Assembly (NCBI GenBank): GCA_013138975.1
Contig: WTBR01000129.1
Location: forward strand, 1-52,235
Length of the DNA: 52,235 nt
Origin: Bacteroidales bacterium
Lineage (GTDB): Bacteria; Bacteroidota; Bacteroidia; Bacteroidales; UBA12077
Reading direction: 5' to 3'
Shown here: positions 17,109-26,600 of the stretch, piece after piece
Layout of the letters: each line of letters opens with the position of its first letter
Position numbering within the stretch: position 1 is the first letter of the stretch
Notes under the pieces: model-generated
What the model was told of the DNA's origin: nothing
Seen by the model: the letters and a program-made list of their open reading frames with translations, nothing else
The model's database searches: none
Program-made: the position numbers and the translations under genes

Positions 17109-17567
17109 TTAATTATCCTTTAAAATATATTCATCATATTCGATTTCGAATCTTAATTTATGTTTTGCTTCTTCCTGTGCAAGACCTAAAAAGATTTCTT
17201 TAATATTTTGATCTGTTATTTTATTAGCTAAATCGGTGTATAATTTAAACGCACCTTTCTCCTTTTTCATTGCAATGGTCAAAAGATCCTGATAAGTCAT
17301 ATCCTTTTTAGGAATAATATCAACATGATAATCGGACATTTTCATATCTAAAACAGATTCTTGAGTAAGTCCTATTTGATCTGCACTTACTATGATTCTG
17401 CTCAGCTTTTGTTTATGTCCTAATTCTTCAGCAGCAAATTGCTTAAGGATTATTTTTAACTCATTAAATTTTACTAATTCGGAAAGTTCCATATAAAAAT
17501 CATGCGCTTCCTGTTCCGATTGAATTGCATAATTAATAATGTCTTCGGTTGATTTAAAATTATCCAT
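17109..17567 (-). CDS. Ferritin-like diiron protein (rubrerythrin-type, no rubredoxin domain)
   Basis: 152 residues forming a four-helix ferritin-like fold with two ExxH motifs: EELGH (47-51) and EEAKH (132-136). Glutamates in the other helices (SEQEAHDF near 18-20, KKEKGAF at 103) complete a diiron site. There is no C-terminal CxxC rubredoxin domain, so it is a short member of the rubrerythrin/ferritin-like group. Family members act in peroxide or oxygen detoxification or iron handling in anaerobes. It follows the last MBX-like gene after about 180 bp in the same direction. A broken copy of its 3' end lies at 14236-14393. Confidence 0.82.
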   Translation of the reverse strand: MDNFKSTEDIINYAIQSEQEAHDFYMELSELVKFNELKIILKQFAAEELGHKQKLSRIIVSADQIGLTQESVLDMKMSDYHVDIIPKKDMTYQDLLTIAMKKEKGAFKLYTDLANKITDQNIKEIFLGLAQEEAKHKLRFEIEYDEYILKDN

Positions 17568-17746
17568 AATTCATTATTTTAGGCACTTTTGCAAAAGTGA
17601 TATTATTTAAATATTTATTTGCGTACTACATTATTGAACTTATAAGTACTTAGTATCAAGATAAGATTCTCTTGATACTCATATCTTGATACTTATATAA
17701 GATTATTAATTATTCTGCAGAATACAATATACTTTTCGATTTAATT

Positions 17747-19522
17747 TTAACCTAACAATAATTTCTCTATTCCGTTTGCTGCTCTATGACCATCTGCTAT
17801 TGCACTAATTGCATCAGCAGTTCTATTCACAGCATCGCCACCAGCAAATACTTTCTCAAGATTGGTTTGATTATTTTCATTAACAATCATTCTACCACGA
17901 TCTGTTTGTATACTGTCAGAATACTTCTCAGGTAAGAAGCTATAATCTGCTTCTTGGCCAATTGCGCCTATTAAAGTGTCAATTTCAAGAATTGTTTCGC
18001 TTCCTTCAATTGGAACTGGTCTTGGTCTGCCACCTTTATCATCGGCAACCATTTCAGCTTTCAGATATTTAATAGCTTTAACTTTTCCTTTTTCGTCAGG
18101 GATTAATTCAACTGGAATCGTTTGTTGATAAATTTGAACGCCTTCTTCGTATGCTCCATGAATTTCTTCCTGATCGGCAGGCATATCTTCAACTCTTCTT
18201 CTGTAAAGCATAATAACCTCAGCACCTAAACGTTTAGAAACTCTTGCTGCATCCATTGCAACATTACCACCACCAATAACAGCAACGGTTTTACCAACAT
18301 CAACTGTTTTATCTTTATTTATATCATCTAAGAAACTAATTGCCTGAAGTGAGCCTGGCATATTTTCTCCTTCAATGTTTATTTTGTATGGTTTCTCGAA
18401 TCCAATACCTATAAAAACAGCATCATGTTTAGTATAAATATCATCGAAGCTTATGTCTTCGCCAACACGTGTTTCATATTCAAACTTCACACCTATTTCT
18501 TCTAAGAATCCAATCTCAGAATCAAGCATATTAATTGGTAAACGGTATTTTGGAATTCCATACATGGTCATTCCACCACCTTTAGATTTTGCTTCGTAAA
18601 TACTTACTTCGAAACCGCGGATTCGTAAGTAATATGCAGCAGATAATCCCGATGGACCAGCGCCAATAATTCCAACTTTTTTACCATTTCCTTCAATTTC
18701 TTGAATTCCAAGAATTCGCTTATACTCTTCAAAAGGAACCTGATCGGCAATGTATCTTTTTAACCAACGAATGGCTAATGGATCACCTGAATGACCAACA
18801 GCACAAACTTCCTCACATTTATGTGTACATACACGTCCACACATTTCTGGTAATGGATTGGTTTCGTACAATAAGCGTAAACCTTCTTCCATATTACCTT
18901 CTCGAACAGCTTTTATGTAACCAGGAATATCCATGTGTGCAGGGCACGCAGAAATACAAAGTCCACATTCGGTGCAACGATCTGCTTCTTTTTCAGCCTG
19001 TGCACGAGAATATCCACGAACAATTTCAAGAAATGTACCTTCGCGATCTGCGGGTTTCAATTCTTCCATATCTATTCTTCCTGCAGGGATTAAATCATAA
19101 TCAGGTTTCTTCCAACCTAATTCGCTATCGTCCCACGATTTTTTATCAACACCAGGAATGTATCTGAAATCTTCTGGATTATTACTAACCCATGTATATT
19201 CGTTCGACATAGTTAGTGAACCTGTGGTACAAACATCAACACAAAGTGCACACCAACAACAACGACCATAATCGACTAAAGGACGTAAACCGCTATCACC
19301 ATTTTTTGCATTAATTGAGGCAACCTCAACTAAGTCAATTGCTTCGTTTTCGCAAATGGTTTCGCAAGTACCACATCCAATACATTTTTCAATATCGTTT
19401 TTATGAAATCCCCTATATCTTGGAGCACCCGGACGATCATTTAATGGATCCTTAATTGTTACCGGCTCCCGAGTTATATTTCTCCAAGCTGAAAGGGGTG
19501 ATAGTATGTCTTTTAAGCTCAT
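17747..19522 (-). CDS. mbxN: MbxN-like ferredoxin domain fused to a GltD-like NAD(P)H oxidoreductase
   Basis: 591 residues. Residues about 35-110 hold two 4Fe-4S motifs, CIGCGTCETIC and CCWCALCVDVC, as in NuoI/MbhN/MbxN. A third, CTECGLCISACP, opens a GltD-type module with the Cys-rich NPLPEMCGRVCTHKCEEVC segment, a FAD motif GIIGAGPSGLSAAYYL, a NAD(P)H motif VAVIGGGNVAMDAARV and a C-terminal VFAGGDAVNRTADAISAIADG. The protein therefore joins the peripheral ferredoxin-like subunit of an MBX-type complex to a flavin NAD(P)H site, so electrons may exchange between NAD(P)H and the membrane arm. It is the last complex gene of the operon. I recall GltD-like genes next to Mbx clusters in Thermotoga, but could not check this. 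Confidence 0.82.
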   Translation of the reverse strand: MSLKDILSPLSAWRNITREPVTIKDPLNDRPGAPRYRGFHKNDIEKCIGCGTCETICENEAIDLVEVASINAKNGDSGLRPLVDYGRCCWCALCVDVCTTGSLTMSNEYTWVSNNPEDFRYIPGVDKKSWDDSELGWKKPDYDLIPAGRIDMEELKPADREGTFLEIVRGYSRAQAEKEADRCTECGLCISACPAHMDIPGYIKAVREGNMEEGLRLLYETNPLPEMCGRVCTHKCEEVCAVGHSGDPLAIRWLKRYIADQVPFEEYKRILGIQEIEGNGKKVGIIGAGPSGLSAAYYLRIRGFEVSIYEAKSKGGGMTMYGIPKYRLPINMLDSEIGFLEEIGVKFEYETRVGEDISFDDIYTKHDAVFIGIGFEKPYKINIEGENMPGSLQAISFLDDINKDKTVDVGKTVAVIGGGNVAMDAARVSKRLGAEVIMLYRRRVEDMPADQEEIHGAYEEGVQIYQQTIPVELIPDEKGKVKAIKYLKAEMVADDKGGRPRPVPIEGSETILEIDTLIGAIGQEADYSFLPEKYSDSIQTDRGRMIVNENNQTNLEKVFAGGDAVNRTADAISAIADGHRAANGIEKLLLG

Positions 19523-19615
19523 ATTTTCAATTTATTATTTTCTATTGAATATTGATTATTAAACTACTCTGATATTTTATGGTTTATTCCCTTTTTTCAT
19601 TTGTAAATAATCAAT
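19520..19615. repeat. Copy A of a ~95-bp direct repeat (leader of the mbxN-like gene)
   Basis: Starts at the start codon of the MbxN-GltD gene (CAT at 19520-19522) and runs through CTATTGAATATTGATTATT to CTTTTTTCATTTGTAAATAA and TCAAT. Copy B at 19983-20075 is nearly identical (a few substitutions and short indels). Confidence 0.85.
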
Positions 19616-19631
19616 ATAAAATTGTCAATTC

Positions 19632-19985
19632 TCAATTCTTTTGGCTTGCGGTTTTTCTGGATGAAATAAAAATTGCTGTTAATTCAGTTGCTTCCTGAAG
19701 TAAATCTTTAATTTTAATTTCAGGAATTATTCCTTCATCTAATATAAACTGCAACCAAAACAAACTTTCATCACATTCCTCAATTACTATACTCAACTTT
19801 GCTACAAAACTTTTCTTAGATTGAGCTAAACAAGTAGCTCTGTAATTTGCAGCTACCGATGTTGATGATCTAATTAATTGTCCTTGCAAATGATTTCCTA
19901 ATTTATTATTTGGTAATGAAAAAGCTAATTTAACACATCGATGTGCAAATTCTTTTGTTCTTTTTTTAAGCTCTTCTTTTGTCAT
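19632..19985 (-). CDS. Four-helix-bundle protein (23S rRNA intervening-sequence protein family)
   Basis: 117 residues. The pattern FAHRCVKLAFSLPNN...LGNHLQGQLIRSSTSVAANYRA...SKKSFVAKLSIVIEECDESLFWLQFI is the signature of the four-helix-bundle family first seen inside 23S rRNA intervening sequences and later as free-standing genes. Function is not established. It is unrelated to the surrounding complex and separates the L and N subunit genes of an otherwise canonical operon. Both it and the next gene are preceded by copies of the same ~95-bp sequence, which points to insertion with duplication of the leader. Confidence 0.88.
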   Translation of the reverse strand: MTKEELKKRTKEFAHRCVKLAFSLPNNKLGNHLQGQLIRSSTSVAANYRATCLAQSKKSFVAKLSIVIEECDESLFWLQFILDEGIIPEIKIKDLLQEATELTAIFISSRKTASQKN

Positions 19986-20075
19986 TTTTCAATTTATTAT
20001 TTACTATTGAATATTGATTATTAAACTGCTCTTATATTTATGGTTTATCCCTTTTTTCATTTGTAAATAATCAAT
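19983..20075. repeat. Copy B of the ~95-bp direct repeat (leader of the four-helix-bundle gene)
   Basis: Starts at the start codon of the four-helix-bundle gene (CAT at 19983-19985) and matches copy A at 19520-19615 over its whole length with about 90 percent identity by eye. The two copies bracket the four-helix-bundle gene. Confidence 0.85.
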
Positions 20076-20124
20076 AGTCAATTTTTCAATATAAAATTAT
20101 AAATCGTAAATAGTCAATTAAAAA

Positions 20125-21318
20125 TTATCGTTCTATTTCTGGTGGACAAGTTTGCAATGAAACCATAATAGCTGCTATATCTGATATATTAGCATTTACA
20201 AGCATTTTTTCAAGCAGCGAAACTGCATGAGTATAACTTGGTCCACGTAAATTTATTCGTCTTGGATATTTACTTCCATCGGATACGATGTAAAAACCAT
20301 ATTCTCCACGAGTCGATTCCGAACGCACATAAACTTCTCCTTTAGGAACTTCCCAATGTAAAACATTTGGTGTTGGAGCTCTAAATTCCCCTTTTGTTGG
20401 CATTTTTGCCATTATTTGTCTTAACAAATCAACAGAAGTAATCATATCGTTCCAACGAATCACGGTTCTTGCATAAATATCAGAATCGGTGCTCATCGTA
20501 GGCTCAAAATCCAATTGATCGTAAGCTAAATAAGGATAATCTTTTCGGACATCTTTCATAACGCCTGCTCCACGAGCAACAAATCCTACAATTCCGTATT
20601 TATTAACCCAGTCAGCAGGAATGTACCCAGTTCCAATAGTACGCTTTTTAAATACTGCATTGTCGAGCATTAATCTTTTTAGATTTTTAGCAAACTCATC
20701 TACCAACTTCAGGTTTTCTTCTAATCTATCTTTAAATCCTTCTGGCAATAATCCACGAACTCCACCAGGAATCATGTACATATGGTAGATTCTTCCACCT
20801 GTAAGTTCTTCGAAACGATCTAAAATTAAATCGCGAAGATATACTCCCCACTGAACACCTAAGCCTAAGCCTAAAGTTCCGCCTTGTGCAGGAACAATTC
20901 GAAGTAAAGCCTGTAAACGCGACATTTCAAGAGTTAATGTTCTTAACCATGTTGCCATTTCCGGTATTTCTATTCCGGCCAATTCTTCAATTCCGACTGA
21001 TAAATTATATTCGTTTGAATCAGATTCAGGAACACACATACGAACTACAGTAGGAAAGCATTGTATCCATGTTCTGCGTTCATATAGTTTCTCAAATCCA
21101 CGATGAAGGTATCCAACATGTGTTTTTGATTCCATTATTTCGTCGCCACTAATTGTTAACTCCAGAGACATGTTGCCGGTTACACCGGGATGATTTGGTC
21201 CATGCCAGATTTTCACAAATTTGTGCGAATCCAAATCAATATCAAGTTTCCCGTCTGCTCCTGCAGTTGGAAATGCACTTCTATCTGGTGTCCAATGAAA
21301 TAAGTTATTTTTTCTCAT
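20125..21318 (-). CDS. mbxL: MbxL-like NuoD/large-subunit homolog lacking the full NiFe site
   Basis: 397 residues, homologous to NuoD and group 4 hydrogenase large subunits (HGPNHPGVTGNMSLELTISGD, HVGYLHRGFEKLYERRTW). The first NiFe motif RxCxxC reads R93-M-C95-V-P-E98 and the C-terminal CxxCxxR reads C391-P-P-E394-I-E-R397. Each motif thus keeps its first Cys and has Glu for the second. A hydrogenase needs all four; complex I has none. MbxL of Pyrococcus is described as lacking two of the four, so this is MBX/MBS-like rather than hydrogenase. The C-terminus ends right at the R with no processed extension, also unlike many NiFe hydrogenases. Start overlaps the K subunit gene by 14 bp. Confidence 0.88.
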   Translation of the reverse strand: MRKNNLFHWTPDRSAFPTAGADGKLDIDLDSHKFVKIWHGPNHPGVTGNMSLELTISGDEIMESKTHVGYLHRGFEKLYERRTWIQCFPTVVRMCVPESDSNEYNLSVGIEELAGIEIPEMATWLRTLTLEMSRLQALLRIVPAQGGTLGLGLGVQWGVYLRDLILDRFEELTGGRIYHMYMIPGGVRGLLPEGFKDRLEENLKLVDEFAKNLKRLMLDNAVFKKRTIGTGYIPADWVNKYGIVGFVARGAGVMKDVRKDYPYLAYDQLDFEPTMSTDSDIYARTVIRWNDMITSVDLLRQIMAKMPTKGEFRAPTPNVLHWEVPKGEVYVRSESTRGEYGFYIVSDGSKYPRRINLRGPSYTHAVSLLEKMLVNANISDIAAIMVSLQTCPPEIER

Positions 21319-21838
21319 TAGGATATAGCTTTTTTTTCATGTGCTCAGCCGGATCGTTTGTTGTACGTCCCGGACGAGGAAAATAAGTTTCTTCTGAATA
21401 TTTTTTAGTATCGAACTCACGCCGCATTGGAGGAATATTATCCCAACCTTCTAACAAAAATGGCTCATCAACACGTGGGCTTCCCGGAAAATCAATTCCA
21501 AACATTTCTTTTAGCTCTCGTTGAAATGTTGCCGTATGTTCCCATAAATGATGCGCAGAATCCATCGTTGCATTTTCTCTTTCGATAAAAGTTCTTACTC
21601 CAATATCAAGTTTATTTATTGGATCACTTAAAAGATAAGTTAGTTGAAATTGCCCTTTTTCTATCCAATCAACAGCAGTTAGCAAGATAAAATTTGAAAA
21701 TTTCTCAATATCCTTTAAATATGTAACAACTTGTACAGCATCCTTTTTTTCAACTGAGATGAAATATTGATTATCCCTTTGTTTTGTAACTTCTGAGATA
21801 CTGAACTTTGTTTGTATATTTTCTATTATGTCTTTCAT
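21305..21838 (-). CDS. mbxK: MbxK-like NuoC homolog
   Basis: 177 residues. The NuoC (30-kDa) signature is near residues 100-130: TATFQRELKEMFGIDFPGSPR, with the acidic-Arg pattern of the family, followed by FLLEGWDNIPPMRREFD. The N-terminal half is the usual alpha-beta domain (FILLTAVDWIEKGQFQLTYLL). This subunit connects the B/J- and D/L-type subunits in the peripheral arm. It overlaps the following L gene by 14 bp. The 78-bp gap before it contains two copies of AGTATCAAG. Confidence 0.87.
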   Translation of the reverse strand: MKDIIENIQTKFSISEVTKQRDNQYFISVEKKDAVQVVTYLKDIEKFSNFILLTAVDWIEKGQFQLTYLLSDPINKLDIGVRTFIERENATMDSAHHLWEHTATFQRELKEMFGIDFPGSPRVDEPFLLEGWDNIPPMRREFDTKKYSEETYFPRPGRTTNDPAEHMKKKLYPNEKK

Positions 21839-21916
21839 TACTTAAGTATCAAGATTTTAGTATCAAGTATTGAGATCAAAAATTCCTAATTTTGAATTAT
21901 TCATTCTTAATTATTT

Positions 21917-22618
21917 TTACCAGTTATAGTCAGGCATATTCCAATCCTTAATCACTTTCTTTTGATTTGCTTTATACCAATCAAATTTCTCAGCGTATTC
22001 GTTTGCACCTTCGCCTTTACCTTCTTTAATTCGCTTCTTAAGTTCCATAAATCCGGCAAGTAAAGCTTCTGGTCTTGGCATACATCCTGCAACATAAACA
22101 TCAACAGGCATATATTGATCTAATCTATTAATGGTGTTGTAACTATCCCAATACATTCCTCCATTTATTGTACAACTCCCTAAACCCATAACATATTTTG
22201 GACTAGGCATTTGCTCGTAACTTCTGATTGCTCTTTTTAAGGTTTTTACACTTAAATAACCAGAGATAATAAAAAGGTTTGATTGTCGTGGTGTTGGGCG
22301 TTGCTGAACACCAAAACGATATGCATCAAACCTTGGTGTCATTAAAGGATAAATCTCAATACTACCACAACCGGTTCCGTATCCTAATACCCAAATAGAT
22401 TCTGATCGAGCCCAATTCAGGAATTTCTCAACAATCTTAATTGTATTTGGTGCATGTGGCTGCGGTTTCGCATCACAGAAATAATCGTTTATAGGATCAA
22501 CAACAAATGTTTCTCCATCGGGAGCCGTAACTTCTCTTTTATAATTTTCCGGTTTCAGAAATTTATTCTCTTCTGTATCTTCGGGTTGTATAATTTTATA
22601 ATTCTTCTCTTCTGCCAT
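21917..22618 (-). CDS. mbxJ: MbxJ-like NuoB homolog with a three-Cys cluster site
   Basis: 233 residues. The NuoB fold is clear: WVLGYGTGCGSIEIYPLMTPRFDAYRFG, then VMGLGSCTINGGMY and YVAGCMPRPEALLAGF. The proximal cluster ligands are Cys84, Cys149 and Cys179. Complex I has a tandem CC before AIE and hydrogenases have CxxC; here the second position is Gly85, so only three canonical Cys are present (Cys48 is far outside the motif). A cluster with one open iron site is what has been proposed for sulfane-sulfur reduction in Pyrococcus MBS. The N-terminal 60 residues are an acidic extension. Clear operon position between M and K. Confidence 0.87.
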   Translation of the reverse strand: MAEEKNYKIIQPEDTEENKFLKPENYKREVTAPDGETFVVDPINDYFCDAKPQPHAPNTIKIVEKFLNWARSESIWVLGYGTGCGSIEIYPLMTPRFDAYRFGVQQRPTPRQSNLFIISGYLSVKTLKRAIRSYEQMPSPKYVMGLGSCTINGGMYWDSYNTINRLDQYMPVDVYVAGCMPRPEALLAGFMELKKRIKEGKGEGANEYAEKFDWYKANQKKVIKDWNMPDYNW

Positions 22619-22703
22619 AACAATTGTTCCGTATTTATAATTGTGTCACAAAACTTGTTTTCAATTCTTTCGCTTCTCAATTTATATTTCAGCCATTGGC
22701 TGT

Positions 22704-23597
22704 TTACGATATAAATATAACTGCTAAGATTCCTAAAATTGTTGGTATAAAAAGGAACCATTTAATGGATTGGTCAATTCTAAATCTTGGAAAGACTGTA
22801 CCAATAAAAACTGCATAAAAATATATTATGAATGCTTTAACAATAAGGGCAAGCCAGTTTGTTGCTCCACCAAAAAACAAATTCATAAAAAGGATAGATT
22901 CAATAACATGCAAAATCACTCTGTTTGTTTGAAGCATTCCTAGGAATGTACCATGAAATTCTGTTGGCGGACCTAAAGGATTTTCTTGTGGTGCATTCAC
23001 AACATTAAACGGAGCATATCCAATCATTCCTAAGAATGCTAACATTGCTGCAGCTGTAGCTAAAGGATTGGTCATTATTGTCCAATTCATAAAACCACCT
23101 TGCTGTGCTGCCACTATTTCAGAAATTGATAAGGTTTGATATTGTGCTGCAATAGAAATTACTGCCAGTGTCATTGGAACTTCGATAGTTGTAAATTGTG
23201 ATAATCCACGTGTGATACCAATAATTGAATATGGATGTCCACCTTCTCCAGCTCCTAATGCCATTCCTAACATTCCGATGAACATGAAATAAAGTATCAG
23301 AATTAAATCTCCAGACATGGAGAAATTTGAGAACATCTCGTTGCCATAAATCAAAGGCATAAACAGGAATATTCCTATTCCACCAGATAATCTAAAAACT
23401 GGTCCTAAATAAAACATAACACCATGCGAAAACTGTGAACGAATTGCATAGTTTTTTACTAAATCAATGTATGGTTGATAAAATGGAACTCCAATTCGTT
23501 TTCCAACACGTGCTGTGATTCTTCTTATAAATCCGGTTTGTAATAAACCGTAATTAAGAATGATAAAAAAGCTGAATAAAACGTATAATATTTTCAT
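22704..23597 (-). CDS. mbxM: MbxM-like NuoH homolog
   Basis: 297 residues, about eight membrane segments. NuoH-family motifs are visible: RITARVGKRIGVPFYQPYIDLVKNYA (the quinone-channel loop in complex I), GAGEGGHPYSIIGITRGLSQFTTIEVPM, and APFNVVNAPQENPLGPPTEFHG. The protein anchors the peripheral arm to the membrane. It lacks the extra N- and C-terminal parts of complex I NuoH, as in MBH/MBX. It follows the fused antiporter gene after 10 bp. Confidence 0.88.
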   Translation of the reverse strand: MKILYVLFSFFIILNYGLLQTGFIRRITARVGKRIGVPFYQPYIDLVKNYAIRSQFSHGVMFYLGPVFRLSGGIGIFLFMPLIYGNEMFSNFSMSGDLILILYFMFIGMLGMALGAGEGGHPYSIIGITRGLSQFTTIEVPMTLAVISIAAQYQTLSISEIVAAQQGGFMNWTIMTNPLATAAAMLAFLGMIGYAPFNVVNAPQENPLGPPTEFHGTFLGMLQTNRVILHVIESILFMNLFFGGATNWLALIVKAFIIYFYAVFIGTVFPRFRIDQSIKWFLFIPTILGILAVIFIS

Positions 23598-23607
23598 TGT
23601 ATGTAAT

Positions 23608-26600
23608 TTAGAATCCGCCGTTTATGAATAAATAAAATACAACTACATAAATTATAATATGCATTGCATAAGTTTGTCCGTTTCCAGTATAGAACTTTCT
23701 TACCTGATCGCTAATTGAATGAATTGATTCATACACAAACTTCCAAGCACTTGTAATAAATGGTGCTGTTAAAAATCCTAAAGCCTTATTATATGGAGCA
23801 TACATATTATGTGCATAATGTGTAGTCTCAGGACGTTCTGGGCGTTCACCTTGAAAAACAATATTAAATTGTTCAACAAGTTGTGTTTTCCTGCTCATTG
23901 AATATAAAATGATAAAAAGCACACCAAACATTCCCGCAAATACCGTCATGATTTTTGTAGCATCCCAATAACCTAATCTTGTTGATGCTGTTGTTCCATC
24001 CCAAACCAGGCCATCATTAGGGAAATACATACTTAAATATTGTCCGATTGGTTCAACTACGATTTTTGGATATACTGAGATGACCATTATTCCAATTATC
24101 AATATAAATTGCGGAATCAACCACCAAATTGAAGCTTCTTTTAATTTCCTGTGATTATCTTTTAATGGGCCTAAGAATATATTGTGAATCAGCTTAAAGC
24201 AATAAAGGAATGCAACAATTCCCGAAAAGAAAACAATAGCTCCTTGCAAATACCAACCTTTCATAATAACCGCATTATAAAACATCCATTTACCTGCGAA
24301 TCCAGCTAATGGAGGCATTCCTGCAAGTGTTATAATACCAATTAAAACAGAAATAAATGAAAGGGGCATTCGTTTTATTAAGCCACCCATTTCGTAAATA
24401 TTTCGTGTTTGTGTTCTGTATATAACTCCGGCTATTGCTAAAAACAATAATCCTTTGTATAAGAAATGTACAATTGAATATGTGAATGCGGTTAACCATC
24501 CCATATGCGACATCATGGAAAGTGCGAAAAGAATATATCCCATAATTCCGATACTTGAATATGCAATCAATTTTTTAACATCTTCCTGATAAATTGCCAT
24601 CATATTACCAATAAGAGCACCAATTGCTCCAATCCAACCTAAAACATAAGGAATATTTGGACTAACGGCATTTTTCAGCGACATGGAAAGCATTAAGATA
24701 ATTAATCCGAAAACACCTGATTTAATTAATATTGCGGAAATCATTGAAGTTACGTCATCATCGGCTTCGGCATAAGAACTAGGAAGCCATATATGAACTC
24801 CAAAGGCTGCAATTTTAACTAAGAATCCAATTGCGATTAGCGCATAAGCCCAGTTTGCATAAACTAAAACATCTGCTAATGCATTTAAGGAAATACTTCC
24901 TGTTTCGGCAAAAGCAAGTCCAAAACCAGCGAACATTGTAAATGCTCCTGCCATTGAAAATAGAATGTAATTGAACGACGGTTTTACTGCATTTTTCCCA
25001 CGTATAATTAATAGATAAGATGCTAGTGTCATTATTTCCCAAGCGAAGAAAAACTGGAATGTTGTTCGTGCTTCAATTAATCCGGCTAAACCTGAAAACA
25101 TTAAAATTACTAATGGATAAAATCCTTGTCGTTTCCCTTTGAATGTAAATCCGGGAATTAACATTATGATTGCTCCTATCAAGAATATTGATCCGAATAC
25201 AATTCGTAAAATGTCATTTTCGGGAATGTATGTTTGATAAATTAATACATATGAATACCAAGCTACTGTAGAAATTGCTGCTATATTTTTAATAAATACA
25301 GGCAAGAAATCAAATGCAAAAATCAATAACGCGATGATGAAAGGTATATAATATTTGATGCCAATTAATCCCGACCATTTTGCTGTTAAGTAACTAAATA
25401 ATAAGATCGCAAATGATACAAATATTACTGGTATAAGTTTGTGAAACTTTATTTTTAGATCTTCAAGATTGTCTTGTTTTATTAAAATCTTACCGAACCA
25501 TCGTAACAAATAAATTGCTTCGAATAATGATCCCAAAAGAATTATTCCTACCCAAACAAAATTACCTGATTGTGAAAGATTCATTATTAATTCCCATTTT
25601 CCATAAAATGCAGGAAACGGTGGTAATCCAAGTAGGGTAAACATAAAGATTCCAACAAGAACAATTAAACCGGGAGATTTTTTTAGAATATTCCAGTCAT
25701 CTATTTCGTCTTTATTTATTATTCCGGCTATCCAAAATAATCCGGCTTTTGCTAAATACTGACTTATTAATACTGAGAAAAATACAAATTCGAATTTATC
25801 GCCTAAGCTTGTAGAAAGGCTCATGATTATCATTAATAAACCAACCTGACTAATTGATGAATATGCTAAGATTCGGTTTGAACTTTTTTGTTTGATTCCC
25901 AAAAAGTTTGATCCCAAGAATGAAATAACTCCTGTAATCCCGATTGGTAATAACCATGCATCGCCACCAATTGGTAAAAGTTTATATAATATAAATAAGC
26001 TTGCTGTTGCAATTCCTCCGGAAATTATTGGGCCAATGCCTGCGTTAACCGATTGATAAACATCTAATGCCCATCCGTTTGCCGGAAAAGGTTTTAGCTC
26101 CAAAATAACAGCTATCATTATTAAGAATACCGCAACCGATCCGCCTTTAACTAAGCTTAAGTTAGCACTTATTAAATCATTAATATATAATGAACCACTA
26201 TAATAATATGTAGCTACTATTCCAATTAGTAAAATTCCGCTAATTACTCCCGAAGCAATAAGATATTTAAAGCCTGAACTTATGGCATCTTGTTTCTTTT
26301 CCAAAATGATTAATCCGACTAAAGCAATGCTGCTAATTTCGAGAAATACAAAAAGGTTGAAAATATCACGTGTCATAACAACAACGTTCAATCCCATGAA
26401 AAGAAGCATGAATACCATCATCATATTTACTCCTTTTTCCCGAAGATGATCGAATAGATAAATTGCAGAAAGCAATCCCAAGGAATTAATCATGGTTAAG
26501 AAAACAGCTTCGTGAAATCCCATTTGCAAACTGATCGAAAATGGAGGTTTAAATCCTGCTGTAAATATTTGTATTGTTTCTTGCTGTTGAGTTAAAAAGG

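Noticed and set aside
19520..20075. CRISPR or transposon interpretation of the ~95-bp repeats
   Set aside because: Only two copies, no spacers, no transposase and no terminal inverted repeats. They are leaders duplicated around a gene.
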